Positions 19,160 to 27,393 are shown, numbered from the stretch's first letter. The stretch is DNA of 64,000 nucleotides from Sphingorhabdus contaminans (GCF_007280415.1 NZ_VKKU01000002.1:310001-374000), one strand, 5' to 3'. A program made the numbers and translations. Notes: generated from the letters alone by a model not told the origin.

Positions 19160-19266
19160 TTTTTCATTCCCTATCTCGCAAGAATCTGTCGCCCCACGCC
19201 TAATGCGTTGCGCGGCGAAGGCCAATAGTTTCCTTTGGCTTTCCGATGGGGACGGGCTGGTGAACA

Positions 19267-19287
19267 CCCTCTCCCAACGGGAGAGGG
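19267..19287. repeat. CCTCTCC dyad
   Basis: CCCTCTCCC, AAC, GGGAGAGGG: a perfect 9-bp inverted repeat. Similar dyads lie at 21150-21340, 28565-28697 and 29325-29347. There is no T-run, so it is not a plain terminator. Confidence 0.65.
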
Positions 19288-19326
19288 GGTGAGTTAACAG
19301 TCGCTGCCCTGCGCTGGCGGATAGGT

Positions 19327-19446
19327 CGTGCCAATTTTTTCGTCAGAAGAAAAAAGAGAAAGAAGGAAAAAAGGAGAGATCGAAACGCATCCGGCCCTTC
19401 TTTCTTCTTCTTTCTCTTCTTTCTTCCATATAATCCCCTGGCACTA
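19327..19446. repeat. GAAGGAAG dispersed element, inverted pair (copy 4)
   Basis: Two copies face each other. GTGCCAATTTTTTCGTCAGA opens on the + strand at about 19327; its partner ends CCCCTGGCAC at about 19443. They are separated by about 20 bp after G/A and C/T tracts. The 19160-19546 stretch has no gene. It holds the CCTCTCC dyad, this pair and the first junction repeat of island 2. Confidence 0.65.
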
Positions 19447-19506
19447 ACCTATAGTCAGGCCCGAACGGGATGAATGGCCGCTTTTATTGTACTGGGCGGG
19501 CAGCGG

Positions 19507-19537
19507 GAATGTCTGGAATGTTGTGGAAAGCGGACTA
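19507..19537 (+). repeat. Junction repeat, island 2 (type-2 half)
   Basis: GAATGTCTGGAATGTTGTGG, then AAAGCGGACTA. A weaker copy (AATGGCCGCTTTTATTGT) lies just before, at about 19474. It is the left border of island 2. Confidence 0.75.
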
Positions 19538-19546
19538 CCCCCGCTT

Positions 19547-19864
19547 TCAAGTTAGGCAGCCAAACACAGCGTCGTGCCAAAACATTTGTGGGTCGCAAAA
19601 CCAGTCTCGGTTGGCTTCCGTCTCGAAGCGAGCGAATGGGCGCATATCGAGGCTGTAACGAAAGCCCAGAGCCAGCAGTTGCCAGAGGTCATCTTTCTCT
19701 GGATGGCAACTCAAACGAACGACTAGTCCCCGCTCACCTTCACCGTTCACGCTAGAAACGCTGGGGATGCGTTCAAGCCATTCAAAATAAGCGCGCTCAT
19801 CGGCTTCATGATAAAAGACAACACCGGAGTTCATGTGTTCGAGTGTGAGTAGATCTTCAGTCAT
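19547..19864 (-). CDS. Hypothetical protein (island 2)
   Basis: A 105-residue soluble protein of no recognised family, rich in aromatic and acidic residues (FYHEADERAYFEWLERIPSV; DEEADRDWF-like FETEANRDWF). It has no signal peptide or membrane segment. It lies opposite to the junction-repeat direction and is closely fitted between the repeats at 19507-19537 and 19889-19953. Confidence 0.6.
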   Translation of the reverse strand: MTEDLLTLEHMNSGVVFYHEADERAYFEWLERIPSVSSVNGEGERGLVVRLSCHPEKDDLWQLLALGFRYSLDMRPFARFETEANRDWFCDPQMFWHDAVFGCLT

Positions 19865-19888
19865 TCGCTCAGGTAACAGACCTGAACC

Positions 19889-19953
19889 GATGTCCGCAAT
19901 GTTGTCATTTGCCGACAGTCCGGTTTAGCGAATTTGCGGTGTTAGCTGACGTT
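19889..19953 (+). repeat. Junction repeat, short form (island 2)
   Basis: The type-1 half GATGTCCGCAATGTTGTC, GCCGACAGTCCGGTTT, then a degenerate type-2 half ending TTAGCTGACGTT: 65 bp in all. The order is the same as at 27829-27896. Confidence 0.75.
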
Positions 19954-20023
19954 TCTTGATTCACACCGACTTTTGAGGATCACCAGACCGCCGCCTCCAC
20001 GAAACAGAATCCAGATTAATTGC

Positions 20024-20428
20024 TCAATTTTGTGTAGCCCTTCGGCTTCCACCTTTTAAAAGCCTGTCTTCCCAATAGGTTATGTTAGCTTCGTCCTCAT
20101 GAACAGAATAATATTGGAGAAGACGGTCCGCAGCTTTCATGTCACCGGCCTCAGCGCGCTTCGTGAGCGCGGTAATTTCCTTTTCTGACCACTGCCAGCC
20201 GACGCGAATGTCCGGTGCAACTGCTAGATCGCTCTCAGGCATGGCCTCTCTAGCCTTTTGAAGCCGCTCAAGCTTCATTGTCGCTTCTTTATCTCCTGAC
20301 TGTGCTTTAATCGAAAGCTGTGCCTCTTCTGTTGCACTAAGGTGCTGGTTTTGCGTGGTGCGGTCCGAACAACCAAATGTCGCACTCGCCAATAGCGCCA
20401 TCGTCGCAGTGGAGTAGAATCGCCTCAT
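20024..20428 (-). CDS. Hypothetical lipoprotein with SEL1-like helices (island 2)
   Basis: About 134 residues from the ATG at 20428 (MRRFYSTATMALLASATFGC), a signal peptide with lipobox ATFGC. The rest is helical, with A-x-x-G-D-x-x-A pairs: KAQSGDKEATMKLERLQKA and RAEAGDMKAADRLLQYYS, reminiscent of SEL1/TPR-like repeats. Family and partner are unknown. A further in-frame ATG lies at 20446. The gene sits inside island 2, antiparallel to the junction repeats. Confidence 0.65.
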   Translation of the reverse strand: MRRFYSTATMALLASATFGCSDRTTQNQHLSATEEAQLSIKAQSGDKEATMKLERLQKAREAMPESDLAVAPDIRVGWQWSEKEITALTKRAEAGDMKAADRLLQYYSVHEDEANITYWEDRLLKGGSRRATQN

Positions 20429-20488
20429 GATTTGAACTTCCTCCATCGACCCGGGCCGCGCACGATAGCATACTATAAGTCGTGAACG

Positions 20489-20637
20489 AACGTCTGCTTT
20501 GTTGTCGTTTGCCGACAGGCCGCTTTTATCTCAATTTGTCGAAAAGCTGCCTTTCATTCAGATGATTAACCAACGACAGGTATTGACGGCGTGAAATAGT
20601 TGCCTGAATGTCTGGAATGTTGTGGATTTCTGACGTT
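20489..20637 (+). repeat. Junction repeat, long form (island 2)
   Basis: A 149-bp junction: AACGTCTGCTTTGTTGTC, GCCGACAGGCCGCTTTTAT, AAAGCTGCCTTT, GGCGTGAAAT, then the type-2 half GAATGTCTGGAATGTTGTGG ending TGACGTT. Its building blocks appear in the same order as in 14447-14592. Confidence 0.8.
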
Positions 20638-20670
20638 ACATTCGACCGTTTCATGGCTATTCATTCCTAA

Positions 20671-21084
20671 ATGCAGAACCGACCCTACAAACTCAGCAAA
20701 CATTCAATTTTGGTCGCGTTAAGATTGCTTGCGACTGCAATAATAACTGCATTCATCGGAGCGGTCCTAAACTTCTTTTACAGGAAGTTTTTCGATCCTG
20801 AAGCTTACGCCGCAGAGCCGAACGTCATCCGGGCAATCTTCTCATATGCTTTGACAATACCTTTCATCCTATTCGCGTTGATAATCTTAGGCCTGCCTAC
20901 CTCCTACTTGCTGCGTCGTTTCAGCTTGGAAAACTGGCTAATCTATGCCCTTTTCGGAGCCGCCCTAGGTGTAGGTTTTCTCTACGCGGTGCTTTCATAC
21001 CTCACTCCTTTCGGAATAGTTGCAGGCGCGATTTACGGTAGCATCTGTGCCATCATTTGGTTTGCCTTGAGCCGAAAGTTCTGA
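20671..21084 (+). CDS. Hypothetical membrane protein (island 2)
   Basis: A 137-residue protein with four hydrophobic segments (about residues 15-37, 54-76, 86-106 and 110-131) and little else; no family is recognised. It is visibly AT-rich: a 60-base stretch at 20701-20760 counts 24 G+C, against 37 in 6001-6060 of the acyl-CoA ligase. Its TGA stop overlaps the first bases of the junction repeat at 21083, so gene and repeat form one compact unit. Confidence 0.7.
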   Translation: MQNRPYKLSKHSILVALRLLATAIITAFIGAVLNFFYRKFFDPEAYAAEPNVIRAIFSYALTIPFILFALIILGLPTSYLLRRFSLENWLIYALFGAALGVGFLYAVLSYLTPFGIVAGAIYGSICAIIWFALSRKF

Positions 21085-21147
21085 TGTCCGCTTTGTTGTC
21101 GTGTCCTGATAGTCCGGTTTCGGTTTAGATTCCCAAATAGCAGACAT
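21083..21147 (+). repeat. Junction repeat, island 2 right border
   Basis: GATGTCCGCTTTGTTGTC, GTGTCCTGATAGTCCGGTTT, then a degenerate type-2 half ending AGCAGACAT. The end of island 3 (28499-28563) closes with the same TTCCCA...CAGACAT wording. Confidence 0.75.
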
Positions 21148-21149
21148 AT

Positions 21150-21340
21150 CCCCCTCTCTCCTTTAGGGGAGAGGTACGTAGTCTTACGGCTTTAGCCGTT
21201 AGACGGAGTGGAGAGGGGGAGGTTGGGCATGAACTTCGCCGTTGGAGCCCCTCTCCAACTGCGCCTAGGCCTTTCGGCCAAGGCTTCGTATCCTCTCCAC
21301 TGAGCCGCAGGCGGCCGGAGGCCAACGGGAGAGGGGAGTC
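21150..21340. repeat. CCTCTCC dyad cluster with 52-bp duplicate
   Basis: Several CCTCTCC/GGAGAGG dyads around a core at 21247-21298 that is identical over 52 bp to 28628-28679 and contains GGCCTTTCGGCC. Both copies immediately follow the right border of a junction-repeat island. Confidence 0.8.
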
Positions 21341-21524
21341 TCACACAAAGACACAAAGGCGCGAAGAAGAGCATCTTTTTTGATCTCCAGCCGTTCCCCT
21401 GGAGCCGAAGGCCTGAAGAGCACAAGTTGTTTCACCTTCGGTGATTACATTCCAGGGTGACGGTGCTTTTCTAAGTACTTCGCTTCTTATGACTTCCCTT
21501 TGTGCCTTCGTGTCTTTGTGTGAG
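21340..21524. repeat. Inverted repeat, CTCACACAAAGACAC type
   Basis: The left arm, 21340-21365, reads CTCACACAAAGACACAAAGG. The right arm, 21496-21524, is its complement with a few changes. About 130 bp without a gene lie between. The 21085-21587 stretch therefore holds only repeats. The structure resembles a miniature inverted-repeat element. Confidence 0.65.
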
Positions 21525-21587
21525 CAAAATTATCCCAACGTAGCAGCTCCCAGACAGTCTCGAACGCGTTCCCGTTGCCCCCGCGTC

Positions 21588-22880
21588 CTAAAGCACCCTG
21601 ATCCGCGGCGTCCGGTTTTTTCCGCGCAGCAGCAGTGCCCAGATCGCCCAGACCATGGCGTCGGCGCGATCGGGGCTTTTGCCTTCGCCTTCATAGCCGC
21701 CGGGGACGAGGCCGCTGAGTTCCGTCTCCAGCTCGGGAAATTCACCGGCGAAACAGGCGCGGCCATTTTCGAACAGGGCGGCGACGGGTTCGGCGCGGGC
21801 GGCCTTGCCCACTGCGGCATGGACCAGATCCACCGGCAGGGTCGCCGACGCGGCGAGCAGGACGGTGCGGACCATCGCCCCGCCCTGGTTCCGTTCGGCC
21901 ACCACACGGTCGGCGTCATAGTGGTGCGCCGCCTCGGCCACCGCCCGCGCCCACCCCTCTGGTGAGGCACCGGTCACTGAATGGTCGGCCAGCACATAGG
22001 CGATGCCATCGGCGGCAAGTGCGCATACGATGATGCCGCAGGTGCCATTGGCCGAAGTGGGCGGATCGACGCCGATGACGGTGCGGACAATCTCGTGGGG
22101 CAAGGCCGCCACCCGGCACCGGGCGATCAGTTCCAGCGGCCACAGGCTGCCCTCGACATCGTCGAACAGACGCCCCTCCAGTTCCTGCAGCGCCAGCCGC
22201 GTTCCACCATAATGCGCCTTCATGGCCTCGATAAAGCGCGGGGGCAGATGCGGATTTTCCGACGTTGCCCCGCCCGTCCGCACGCTGTCCGCCGCCTCCA
22301 ATATCCGGCGCAGCAAGGGTAGCGCGCGGGGCGTGGTCGTGACCGCCGCGCGGGGGAACGTCCCCATGCGCAGGCCCATCTGCATATTGTTCCAGCTATC
22401 GACCGGATGTTTCCATTTGGCGAGCTCGTCGGCCCAGGCGAAATGATGCTCCGGCCCGCGCAGCCCTTCGGGATTGGCACCCGAATAGAGTGTCGCCTCT
22501 GCGCCATTGTTGAACCAGAGCGTGCGCTGCGCCGCGGACCATTGGGCGATCTCGCCTTCGGACGCCAGCCGCTGCAGGCCGGACGGCCCTTCGACCATCA
22601 CCCGTCGCGCCTCGTCCAGCGTGGCGGCGACCAGCGCGATGCGGCATCCGGGATGGGCACGCATCTGCGCCAGCACCCATTCGGCCCCGGCCCGCGTCTT
22701 GCCAAAGCCGCGCCCCGCCATGATCAGCCAGGTTCGCCAGTCGCTGTCGGGCGGCAACTGCCCTGCATGATGAAAGGTCCGGAAATCGCTGTTGAGCGCC
22801 AACGTCGTGCGCTCGTCGAGATGCCCGATCGCGGTGGCGCCATAGGGGCCCTGGACGGCGTTGAAAAAACGCTCGCTCAT
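21588..22880 (-). CDS. terL: Phage/GTA-type terminase large subunit
   Basis: A 430-residue terminase large subunit, the ATPase-nuclease that packages DNA into heads of phages and gene transfer agents. The Walker A motif is MAGRGFGKTRAGAEW, Walker B-like FAWADELAKW, and coupling motif VTTTPRALPLL. The RNase H-like nuclease has VIGVDPP (first aspartate), VVAERNQGG and DRADAMVWAIW (last acidic site). The best match by eye is the Rhodobacter-type GTA/Terminase_6 group. The ATG at 22880 overlaps the terS stop (ATGA). No portal, protease or capsid gene follows; the downstream DNA is repeats. Confidence 0.9.
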   Translation of the reverse strand: MSERFFNAVQGPYGATAIGHLDERTTLALNSDFRTFHHAGQLPPDSDWRTWLIMAGRGFGKTRAGAEWVLAQMRAHPGCRIALVAATLDEARRVMVEGPSGLQRLASEGEIAQWSAAQRTLWFNNGAEATLYSGANPEGLRGPEHHFAWADELAKWKHPVDSWNNMQMGLRMGTFPRAAVTTTPRALPLLRRILEAADSVRTGGATSENPHLPPRFIEAMKAHYGGTRLALQELEGRLFDDVEGSLWPLELIARCRVAALPHEIVRTVIGVDPPTSANGTCGIIVCALAADGIAYVLADHSVTGASPEGWARAVAEAAHHYDADRVVAERNQGGAMVRTVLLAASATLPVDLVHAAVGKAARAEPVAALFENGRACFAGEFPELETELSGLVPGGYEGEGKSPDRADAMVWAIWALLLRGKNRTPRIRVL

Positions 22881-23587
22881 TTCTGCGCAGCCCGGGCCAT
22901 GCGTTCGCACTTCTCGATGATTTCTGCCTTCACCTTCTCGACATCGACCGGCGGACGTTTCCGGTCGTAGCGGCGCAGGCGGCCATTCTGACGCAGACGT
23001 GCCTCGTAAAGTTGCGCCACACGGATCGCCTGATCGACTGACATGTCCGCAAATTCGGGCAGCGGCGGTTCCTGTTGCGCCAGCAGATTATTGGCCGAGG
23101 TCAGCAGCGACAGCGCCAGCCGTTCGGTGGCAAGGGCCACCACCTCGTCCCAGCGCTGGTCAAAGGCGGGCCAGATCTTGCGGCGGTTGTAGAGCGCCGT
23201 GGTCGACATGCCGATTGCCCGCGCGGCCTCCCGCACATTGCCTGTTTCGGCGAGCCGAGTGAAAAATTTCTCCTCCACCTCTTCGTTCCAGCGGCCTTCG
23301 CCGGTCGCCATGACGCAGGTCTTCCCGCTGCGCGATGACCGGATGGTGCGCGGGCGACTGTCGTTCAGCGCGACATCTTCGGGCACGCGCCCCGCCGCCA
23401 GCGCCGCCCGCCCTGCTTCGAGCGCGGCGGCCCATAGTTGGGCGAAATGGGGATTGCGTTTGCGGTACTGATAGGCGGTGGCGTGGTCGATACCGGCGAT
23501 CCGTGCCGCTTCGCGGACATTGGCGCAGCGGCCGAGCGCACGCAAAAACGCCCGCCGCCACTCAGGTGGCGTGGTTTTGGAAGGCAT
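22877..23587 (-). CDS. Terminase small subunit-like DNA-binding protein
   Basis: A 236-residue protein made of two similar helix-turn-helix units: LGRCANVREAARIAGIDHAT at about residues 18-37 and AETGNVREAARAIGMSTTA at about 113-131. Each is followed by Y-x-R-R/K and an aromatic helix. A basic C-terminal tail follows (RLRRYDRKRPP). The position directly before terL with a 4-bp overlap makes it the DNA-recognition subunit that loads the large terminase. The ATG follows AAAGGAAA. The internal duplication is unusual for TerS, so the call rests partly on context. Confidence 0.75.
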   Translation of the reverse strand: MPSKTTPPEWRRAFLRALGRCANVREAARIAGIDHATAYQYRKRNPHFAQLWAAALEAGRAALAAGRVPEDVALNDSRPRTIRSSRSGKTCVMATGEGRWNEEVEEKFFTRLAETGNVREAARAIGMSTTALYNRRKIWPAFDQRWDEVVALATERLALSLLTSANNLLAQQEPPLPEFADMSVDQAIRVAQLYEARLRQNGRLRRYDRKRPPVDVEKVKAEIIEKCERMARAAQK

Positions 23588-23648
23588 GGGATTTCCTTTG
23601 CTTTTTTGGGAAAGTCAAAATGCGGACGCTGTTGGTCCACTTTTCGTG

Positions 23649-23677
23649 CGCTTACCTATTTAGCGTCACCATGTCAA
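23649..23677 (-). promoter_or_regulatory. Candidate promoter of the terminase pair
   Basis: On the minus strand TTGACA (23677-23672), 17 bp, then TAAGCG, about 60 bp before the small-subunit ATG. The -35 is perfect and the -10 weak. Confidence 0.35.
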
Positions 23678-23700
23678 GTTTTTTTAACCTATCTGGTTAT

Positions 23701-24804
23701 TCATTCGGATCGGTCGGGATCGCTTCGTCGGTCCATCTGCCGCCATGCCAAAGCCATGGCCCAGACCACGCCTACAACGAACAGCAGGCTTTCGAGCGCA
23801 CCGGACACCATCGCGCTGACCGGGCCGAAGCCATTTTCGCCCACCAGCGCGCCAATCTGGTCGGGCCGCAGTTGTGATTGCGGCAACATCTGCGCCACCG
23901 CGATCAGACTGCCCCCCAGCAATCGTCCGCCGAGCGCGGGGATCGCCACCCCGATCCCGATGCCGATCAACGCGGCGGGCCACAATCTGATCGGTCCGGA
24001 ACGCCGCGTAAACCACATGCCGAGTCCGACAGCGGCACCGATGACTACACCTTCGATACCGCCGGTGATTGTCACAGGCGAACTCCCGTAGATCAGGCTG
24101 AATGCGTCCAGCCCGAGAAGCTTGACCGATCCACCGATGATCATACCCCCCATGGCGCCGGCTGCCATATGGCCGGCCCAGTTCGCCCGCCGCTGCACCG
24201 CGGCGGAAAGCCCGAGGCATATGCCTGCCGAACCCAGCATCGAAAACAGAACCGTCAGCGCCGTCATGACCAGGACGACGGCGCTATCGTTCTGGGCGGT
24301 CTGGCCCGCTGCGACAAATCCGTAAAAAAGCCCGCCGATGACACCGGCCACGCCGCCCCCGACGACACCCGCGCCCGCCAGCAGCCAATAGCGCGCCCAG
24401 TCGAACCTGTATAAAGGCGGCGCCTCAAGAAGCGCGGACCCCGAAAAACCGACAGGCGCAGGGGCGACCTGTATGCTTTCGGGCGCGCCTTCGCTCACTT
24501 CGGCGATGAAGCGATAGCCATATTTGGGGACCGTCTCGATAAAGCGCGGGCGGGTCGCATCGTCACCCAGCGCGCGACGCAGCGCCTTGACACATTGGGT
24601 CAGCGCCTCATCCGTCACCGGCACGCCGCGCCAGACTTCTTCCAGAAAACGTTCCTTCGACACAAGCGCGCCCGGCGCGCCGACCAGCAGGGCCAGGGCG
24701 TCGAAATACCGTCCGCTCAGATCGACCGGCACCCCGTTTCGGGTCAGCAGCCGATTTTCCCGATCAAGCCGGAAAGTATCGAAATATAGGTACGCCGCAT
24801 CCAT
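23701..24804 (-). CDS. Membrane-bound winged-helix regulator (ToxR/CadC type)
   Basis: A 367-residue protein. The N-terminal OmpR/PhoB-type winged helix (about residues 1-100) reads FDTFRLDRENRLLTRNGVPV, VWRGVPVTDEALTQCVKALR and FIETVPKYGYRFIAEV, as in CadC/ToxR one-component regulators. The C-terminal two thirds have about six to seven membrane segments rich in glycine and alanine rather than a periplasmic sensor, so the signal is likely sensed in the membrane. It is divergent from a multi-pass membrane protein (24895-25458) that could be its target. Confidence 0.85.
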   Translation of the reverse strand: MDAAYLYFDTFRLDRENRLLTRNGVPVDLSGRYFDALALLVGAPGALVSKERFLEEVWRGVPVTDEALTQCVKALRRALGDDATRPRFIETVPKYGYRFIAEVSEGAPESIQVAPAPVGFSGSALLEAPPLYRFDWARYWLLAGAGVVGGGVAGVIGGLFYGFVAAGQTAQNDSAVVLVMTALTVLFSMLGSAGICLGLSAAVQRRANWAGHMAAGAMGGMIIGGSVKLLGLDAFSLIYGSSPVTITGGIEGVVIGAAVGLGMWFTRRSGPIRLWPAALIGIGIGVAIPALGGRLLGGSLIAVAQMLPQSQLRPDQIGALVGENGFGPVSAMVSGALESLLFVVGVVWAMALAWRQMDRRSDPDRSE

Positions 24805-24894
24805 TTTTCACCAATTGCTCATGGGCCCATCATGCTGCTCACCCCCTAGTGTGCCATTCCTTTGCCGACAATCACCAAATGGGGCAAAAATTTG

Positions 24895-25458
24895 ATGAAC
24901 AAGATCGGCGTGGGGGGTCCCGGTCCGGGACGGATTCCAATCTGGCGGATTTTGGGTTGGGGTACCGCAGCGTTGTCGATCTTGACGCCCTGGCTGGCCA
25001 TGCGGTTCAACCCGGAACTGGGGTTGGAGGCGCATGACTTCATCTTTGCCACCGTTGTCATTGGCATCACCGGCGCCCTTATCGAGCTGACCATTCTCCT
25101 CACCGCCAATTGGTTTTCGCGCGCGGGCGGGTTCGTCGCGATCCTTGCGGGCTTTCTGGTCTTCTGGTCGAACCTCGCCGTCGGCATGATCGGCACAGAA
25201 GGCAATAGCGTGAACCTGTTCTTCGGTCTCGTCCTGCTGATCGCCATCATCGGCGCATGGCTGTCCAGCCTCCACCGCAATGTCCTGCCCGCCGCGATGC
25301 TCGCCGCCGGGACCACGCAATGCGCCATCGGCCTGCTCGCCGGCATATGGGGCAGCGATTTCAAGGGCGGGGTGCTGACCGTCGCGATGTCGACATTATG
25401 GTGGATTTCCAGCCTTCTGTTCGCCATCGCCGCCAAGCAAAAGGCGGCGGCGGATTAG
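24895..25458 (+). CDS. Hypothetical multi-pass membrane protein
   Basis: A 187-residue protein with about five or six hydrophobic segments (for example ILGWGTAALSILTPWLAMRF; GFVAILAGFLVFWSNLAVGM). No family is recognised with confidence. The ATG at 24895 (MNKIGVGG) is preferred over an in-frame TTG at 24862. The gene is divergent from the ToxR-type regulator with about 90 bp between, the usual layout of a regulator and its target. Confidence 0.7.
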   Translation: MNKIGVGGPGPGRIPIWRILGWGTAALSILTPWLAMRFNPELGLEAHDFIFATVVIGITGALIELTILLTANWFSRAGGFVAILAGFLVFWSNLAVGMIGTEGNSVNLFFGLVLLIAIIGAWLSSLHRNVLPAAMLAAGTTQCAIGLLAGIWGSDFKGGVLTVAMSTLWWISSLLFAIAAKQKAAAD

Positions 25459-25471
25459 GCCCACCCCGCCG

Positions 25472-26362
25472 TCACGACGCCAGAAAGCGCGCGAGCGACG
25501 AGGTGTCGATGGCGCAATGGCCGCCATAAAGCGGATGCCACTCCACCGAAACGCCCCGCTCCGCCGCCTGGGTAGCAAGCTTTTGCGACCCTTCGAAATT
25601 GCCATAGGCATCGTACAGACCATTTGCGAGATAGAGCGCCGGATAGGTCGCATCGGCCCGCTTCACCAGTTCCAGCGGAGAAATCCGCTTCCACTCCGCC
25701 TCGTCGGCGACATAGCTTTTCGACAATAGCCACACGCCAAAACCGATTTTGGGATCGGCACCCGTCCGTACAAGTGCGGCGCGCATGGCGGACAGGGACG
25801 CAAAGGGCGAGATGGTATAGACCCCGGGGCAGAGCGCGGCGACCTTCGCAAAACGCTGCGGATGGCTAAGGCCCGCGATCAGGACATTCAGTCCCCCCAT
25901 GGACTCGCCCAGCAACATCCGCCGCCGCGGCACGCCGGTGTGCGCATCCATCTCGGGCAACCTCGCCATGAAATCCGCGAGCAGCCCGCTCTCCTCTTTC
26001 CTGCCCTTGGGGACAAGCAGCCAGGTCGGACCGTAGGAGACAACCACAACCACCGGCGGCACCATCCCGCTCTGCTGCCAATAGGCCTGCACCATCGCGG
26101 TCCAGTAAGTGTCGTCGTTCCAGATATGCGCCTCCAGCTTGCGGCCGTGCAGATGATACACCACATCCGCGCTCGTCCCTCCCTTCGCGCGGTAAATGCA
26201 ATATGTCATGGACCCCGCCACATGGCAGCTTTTCTTCGCGGGAATATAGGCAACCTTCTGGCTGCCCTGCGGCGCCGTGATTTTCGTCCACGCATACCAG
26301 CCGCCAAGAAGGAGCAGCAGAAGGATAAGCCATTTCCGATAGGGCTTGCGCAGCAATTGCAT
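25472..26362 (-). CDS. Alpha/beta-hydrolase, esterase family
   Basis: A 296-residue protein with an N-terminal membrane anchor (KWLILLLLLLGGWYAW). An esterase-D-like alpha/beta-hydrolase domain follows: VVVVVSYGPTWLL, the nucleophile elbow LLGESMGGLNVLIAG (serine about residue 172), and a C-terminal histidine in PLYGGHCAID. Substrate is unknown. An upstream in-frame start at 26437 would add 25 basic residues in front of the anchor. It is convergent with the membrane protein gene, 13 bp apart. Confidence 0.82.
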   Translation of the reverse strand: MQLLRKPYRKWLILLLLLLGGWYAWTKITAPQGSQKVAYIPAKKSCHVAGSMTYCIYRAKGGTSADVVYHLHGRKLEAHIWNDDTYWTAMVQAYWQQSGMVPPVVVVVSYGPTWLLVPKGRKEESGLLADFMARLPEMDAHTGVPRRRMLLGESMGGLNVLIAGLSHPQRFAKVAALCPGVYTISPFASLSAMRAALVRTGADPKIGFGVWLLSKSYVADEAEWKRISPLELVKRADATYPALYLANGLYDAYGNFEGSQKLATQAAERGVSVEWHPLYGGHCAIDTSSLARFLAS

Positions 26363-26470
26363 CTCGGCACCGGACCCCTGTTGAAAATGGCGTGATGTGT
26401 GACGGCGGATGCTAATGCGTTTGGGCTTTCGCGGCAAGGCAGGGCGGTGCCGGGGCGGGGCGGGGCGGGT

Positions 26471-26519
26471 GTGGGTGATTTTTTCGCTCAGAAGGAAGAA
26501 GGGGAAAAAGGAAGAAGGC
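26471..26519 (+). repeat. GAAGGAAG dispersed element, copy 5
   Basis: A T-run, TCGCTC, AGAAGGAAGAAGG, then AAAAAGGAAGAAGG. It lies in the 26363-26637 gap, which shows no gene. Confidence 0.6.
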
Positions 26520-26637
26520 GTTGTGGTGTTTCTTGGGCGTCAGGCCCCGCAAAACACATTTTCCCCAACCCGCCGCAAACCTACCCGTCCCGCGTGGATT
26601 ATTGCGGAGCCGATGCCATCAATCTAATGGCTATGAA

Positions 26638-26943
26638 ATGACGCAGGGCACTAAACCGGTTCAACTTCATCCTCCCGTAGTGCGGTCAAGGTTCATGCAA
26701 GTCACCTGCTTCTCAATTGGTGGGATAATATTCTTACTATCCCCGATTTTCCTCGCTGATTGGCGTTTAAGGTCGATGATAGACTGGAAAGAGTTTTGGA
26801 TACTGCTGGTCGTTTTTTGGGCAAACAGCGCGATGCTTATTCGCTCAGGATATTCTCATCGTCGCCTTAGAGCGCAAGAAATGAGCATGTTGGCAGAGCA
26901 TGATCGACGCATAGCCGCCTTGTTCGAGACAAGCGATAATTAG
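26638..26943 (+). CDS. Hypothetical two-helix membrane protein (island 3)
   Basis: A 101-residue protein with two hydrophobic segments (about residues 23-42 and 49-68) and a charged C-terminus (RRLRAQEMSMLAEHDRRIAAL). No family is recognised. The ATG at 26638 is the first in frame after a low-complexity region; no strong ribosome-binding site is seen. It is AT-richer than its neighbours. A junction repeat starts 3 bp after the stop. No clear left-border repeat was found. Confidence 0.6.
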   Translation: MTQGTKPVQLHPPVVRSRFMQVTCFSIGGIIFLLSPIFLADWRLRSMIDWKEFWILLVVFWANSAMLIRSGYSHRRLRAQEMSMLAEHDRRIAALFETSDN

Positions 26944-26945
26944 CC

Positions 26946-27012
26946 TATGCTCTAAATGTTGTCATTTCTAACCAGTCCGCTTTGGCGAATGTGTAGCGGA
27001 ATTGCGAAGTTC
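26946..27012 (+). repeat. Junction repeat, degenerate (island 3)
   Basis: TATGCTCTAAATGTTGTC, then AACCAGTCCGCTTTGGCG and a weakly matching type-2 half to about 27012. Confidence 0.6.
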
Positions 27013-27014
27013 AG

Positions 27015-27266
27015 TTATGTGCCACTGTTTTTGAGTACATCTACATGGTGCCGCATCCACTCTCTCTTGAAGGTTGCATAAGTCTCATTTTTTTGGCGAA
27101 TGTCGGCATCATCTGCCCAGTGGCTTAGTTGTTGCCACGCAGAAAATTCCACCGAATTAAGATCGAGCGGGTTCGGCACAGCCGCATCCAATTCATCTGG
27201 ATCAACGTCACCACCGTCTATGACGTGCTGGAGTGTTTCCAGCAAATAAGATTTCACAGCAGTCAT
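27015..27266 (-). CDS. Hypothetical small acidic protein (island 3)
   Basis: An 83-residue soluble protein of no recognised family. It is acidic at the N-terminal half (GGDVDPDELDAAVPNPLDL) and carries a tryptophan/histidine-rich helix (WQQLSHWADDADIRQ) and a basic-aromatic tail (FKREWMRHHVDVL). It is antiparallel to the other island 3 genes and to the junction repeats that enclose it at 26946 and 27291. Confidence 0.55.
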   Translation of the reverse strand: MTAVKSYLLETLQHVIDGGDVDPDELDAAVPNPLDLNSVEFSAWQQLSHWADDADIRQKNETYATFKREWMRHHVDVLKNSGT

Positions 27267-27290
27267 TGCGCTAGCATATTAAACTACCGA

Positions 27291-27354
27291 AGGTTCGCAA
27301 TGATGACGTTCAATTGCAGTCCGGATTGGCCGATTTGTTGTGGCTAGCTGACAT
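27291..27354 (+). repeat. Junction repeat, short form (island 3)
   Basis: A type-1 half with changes (GGTTCGCAATGATGACG, GCAGTCCGGATT), then the type-2 half GGCCGATTTGTTGTGG ending TAGCTGACAT. Confidence 0.7.
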
Positions 27355-27393
27355 AAAGATGGTAGGGTCCAGTTGTCCGAAGGAGTGTTCCAG

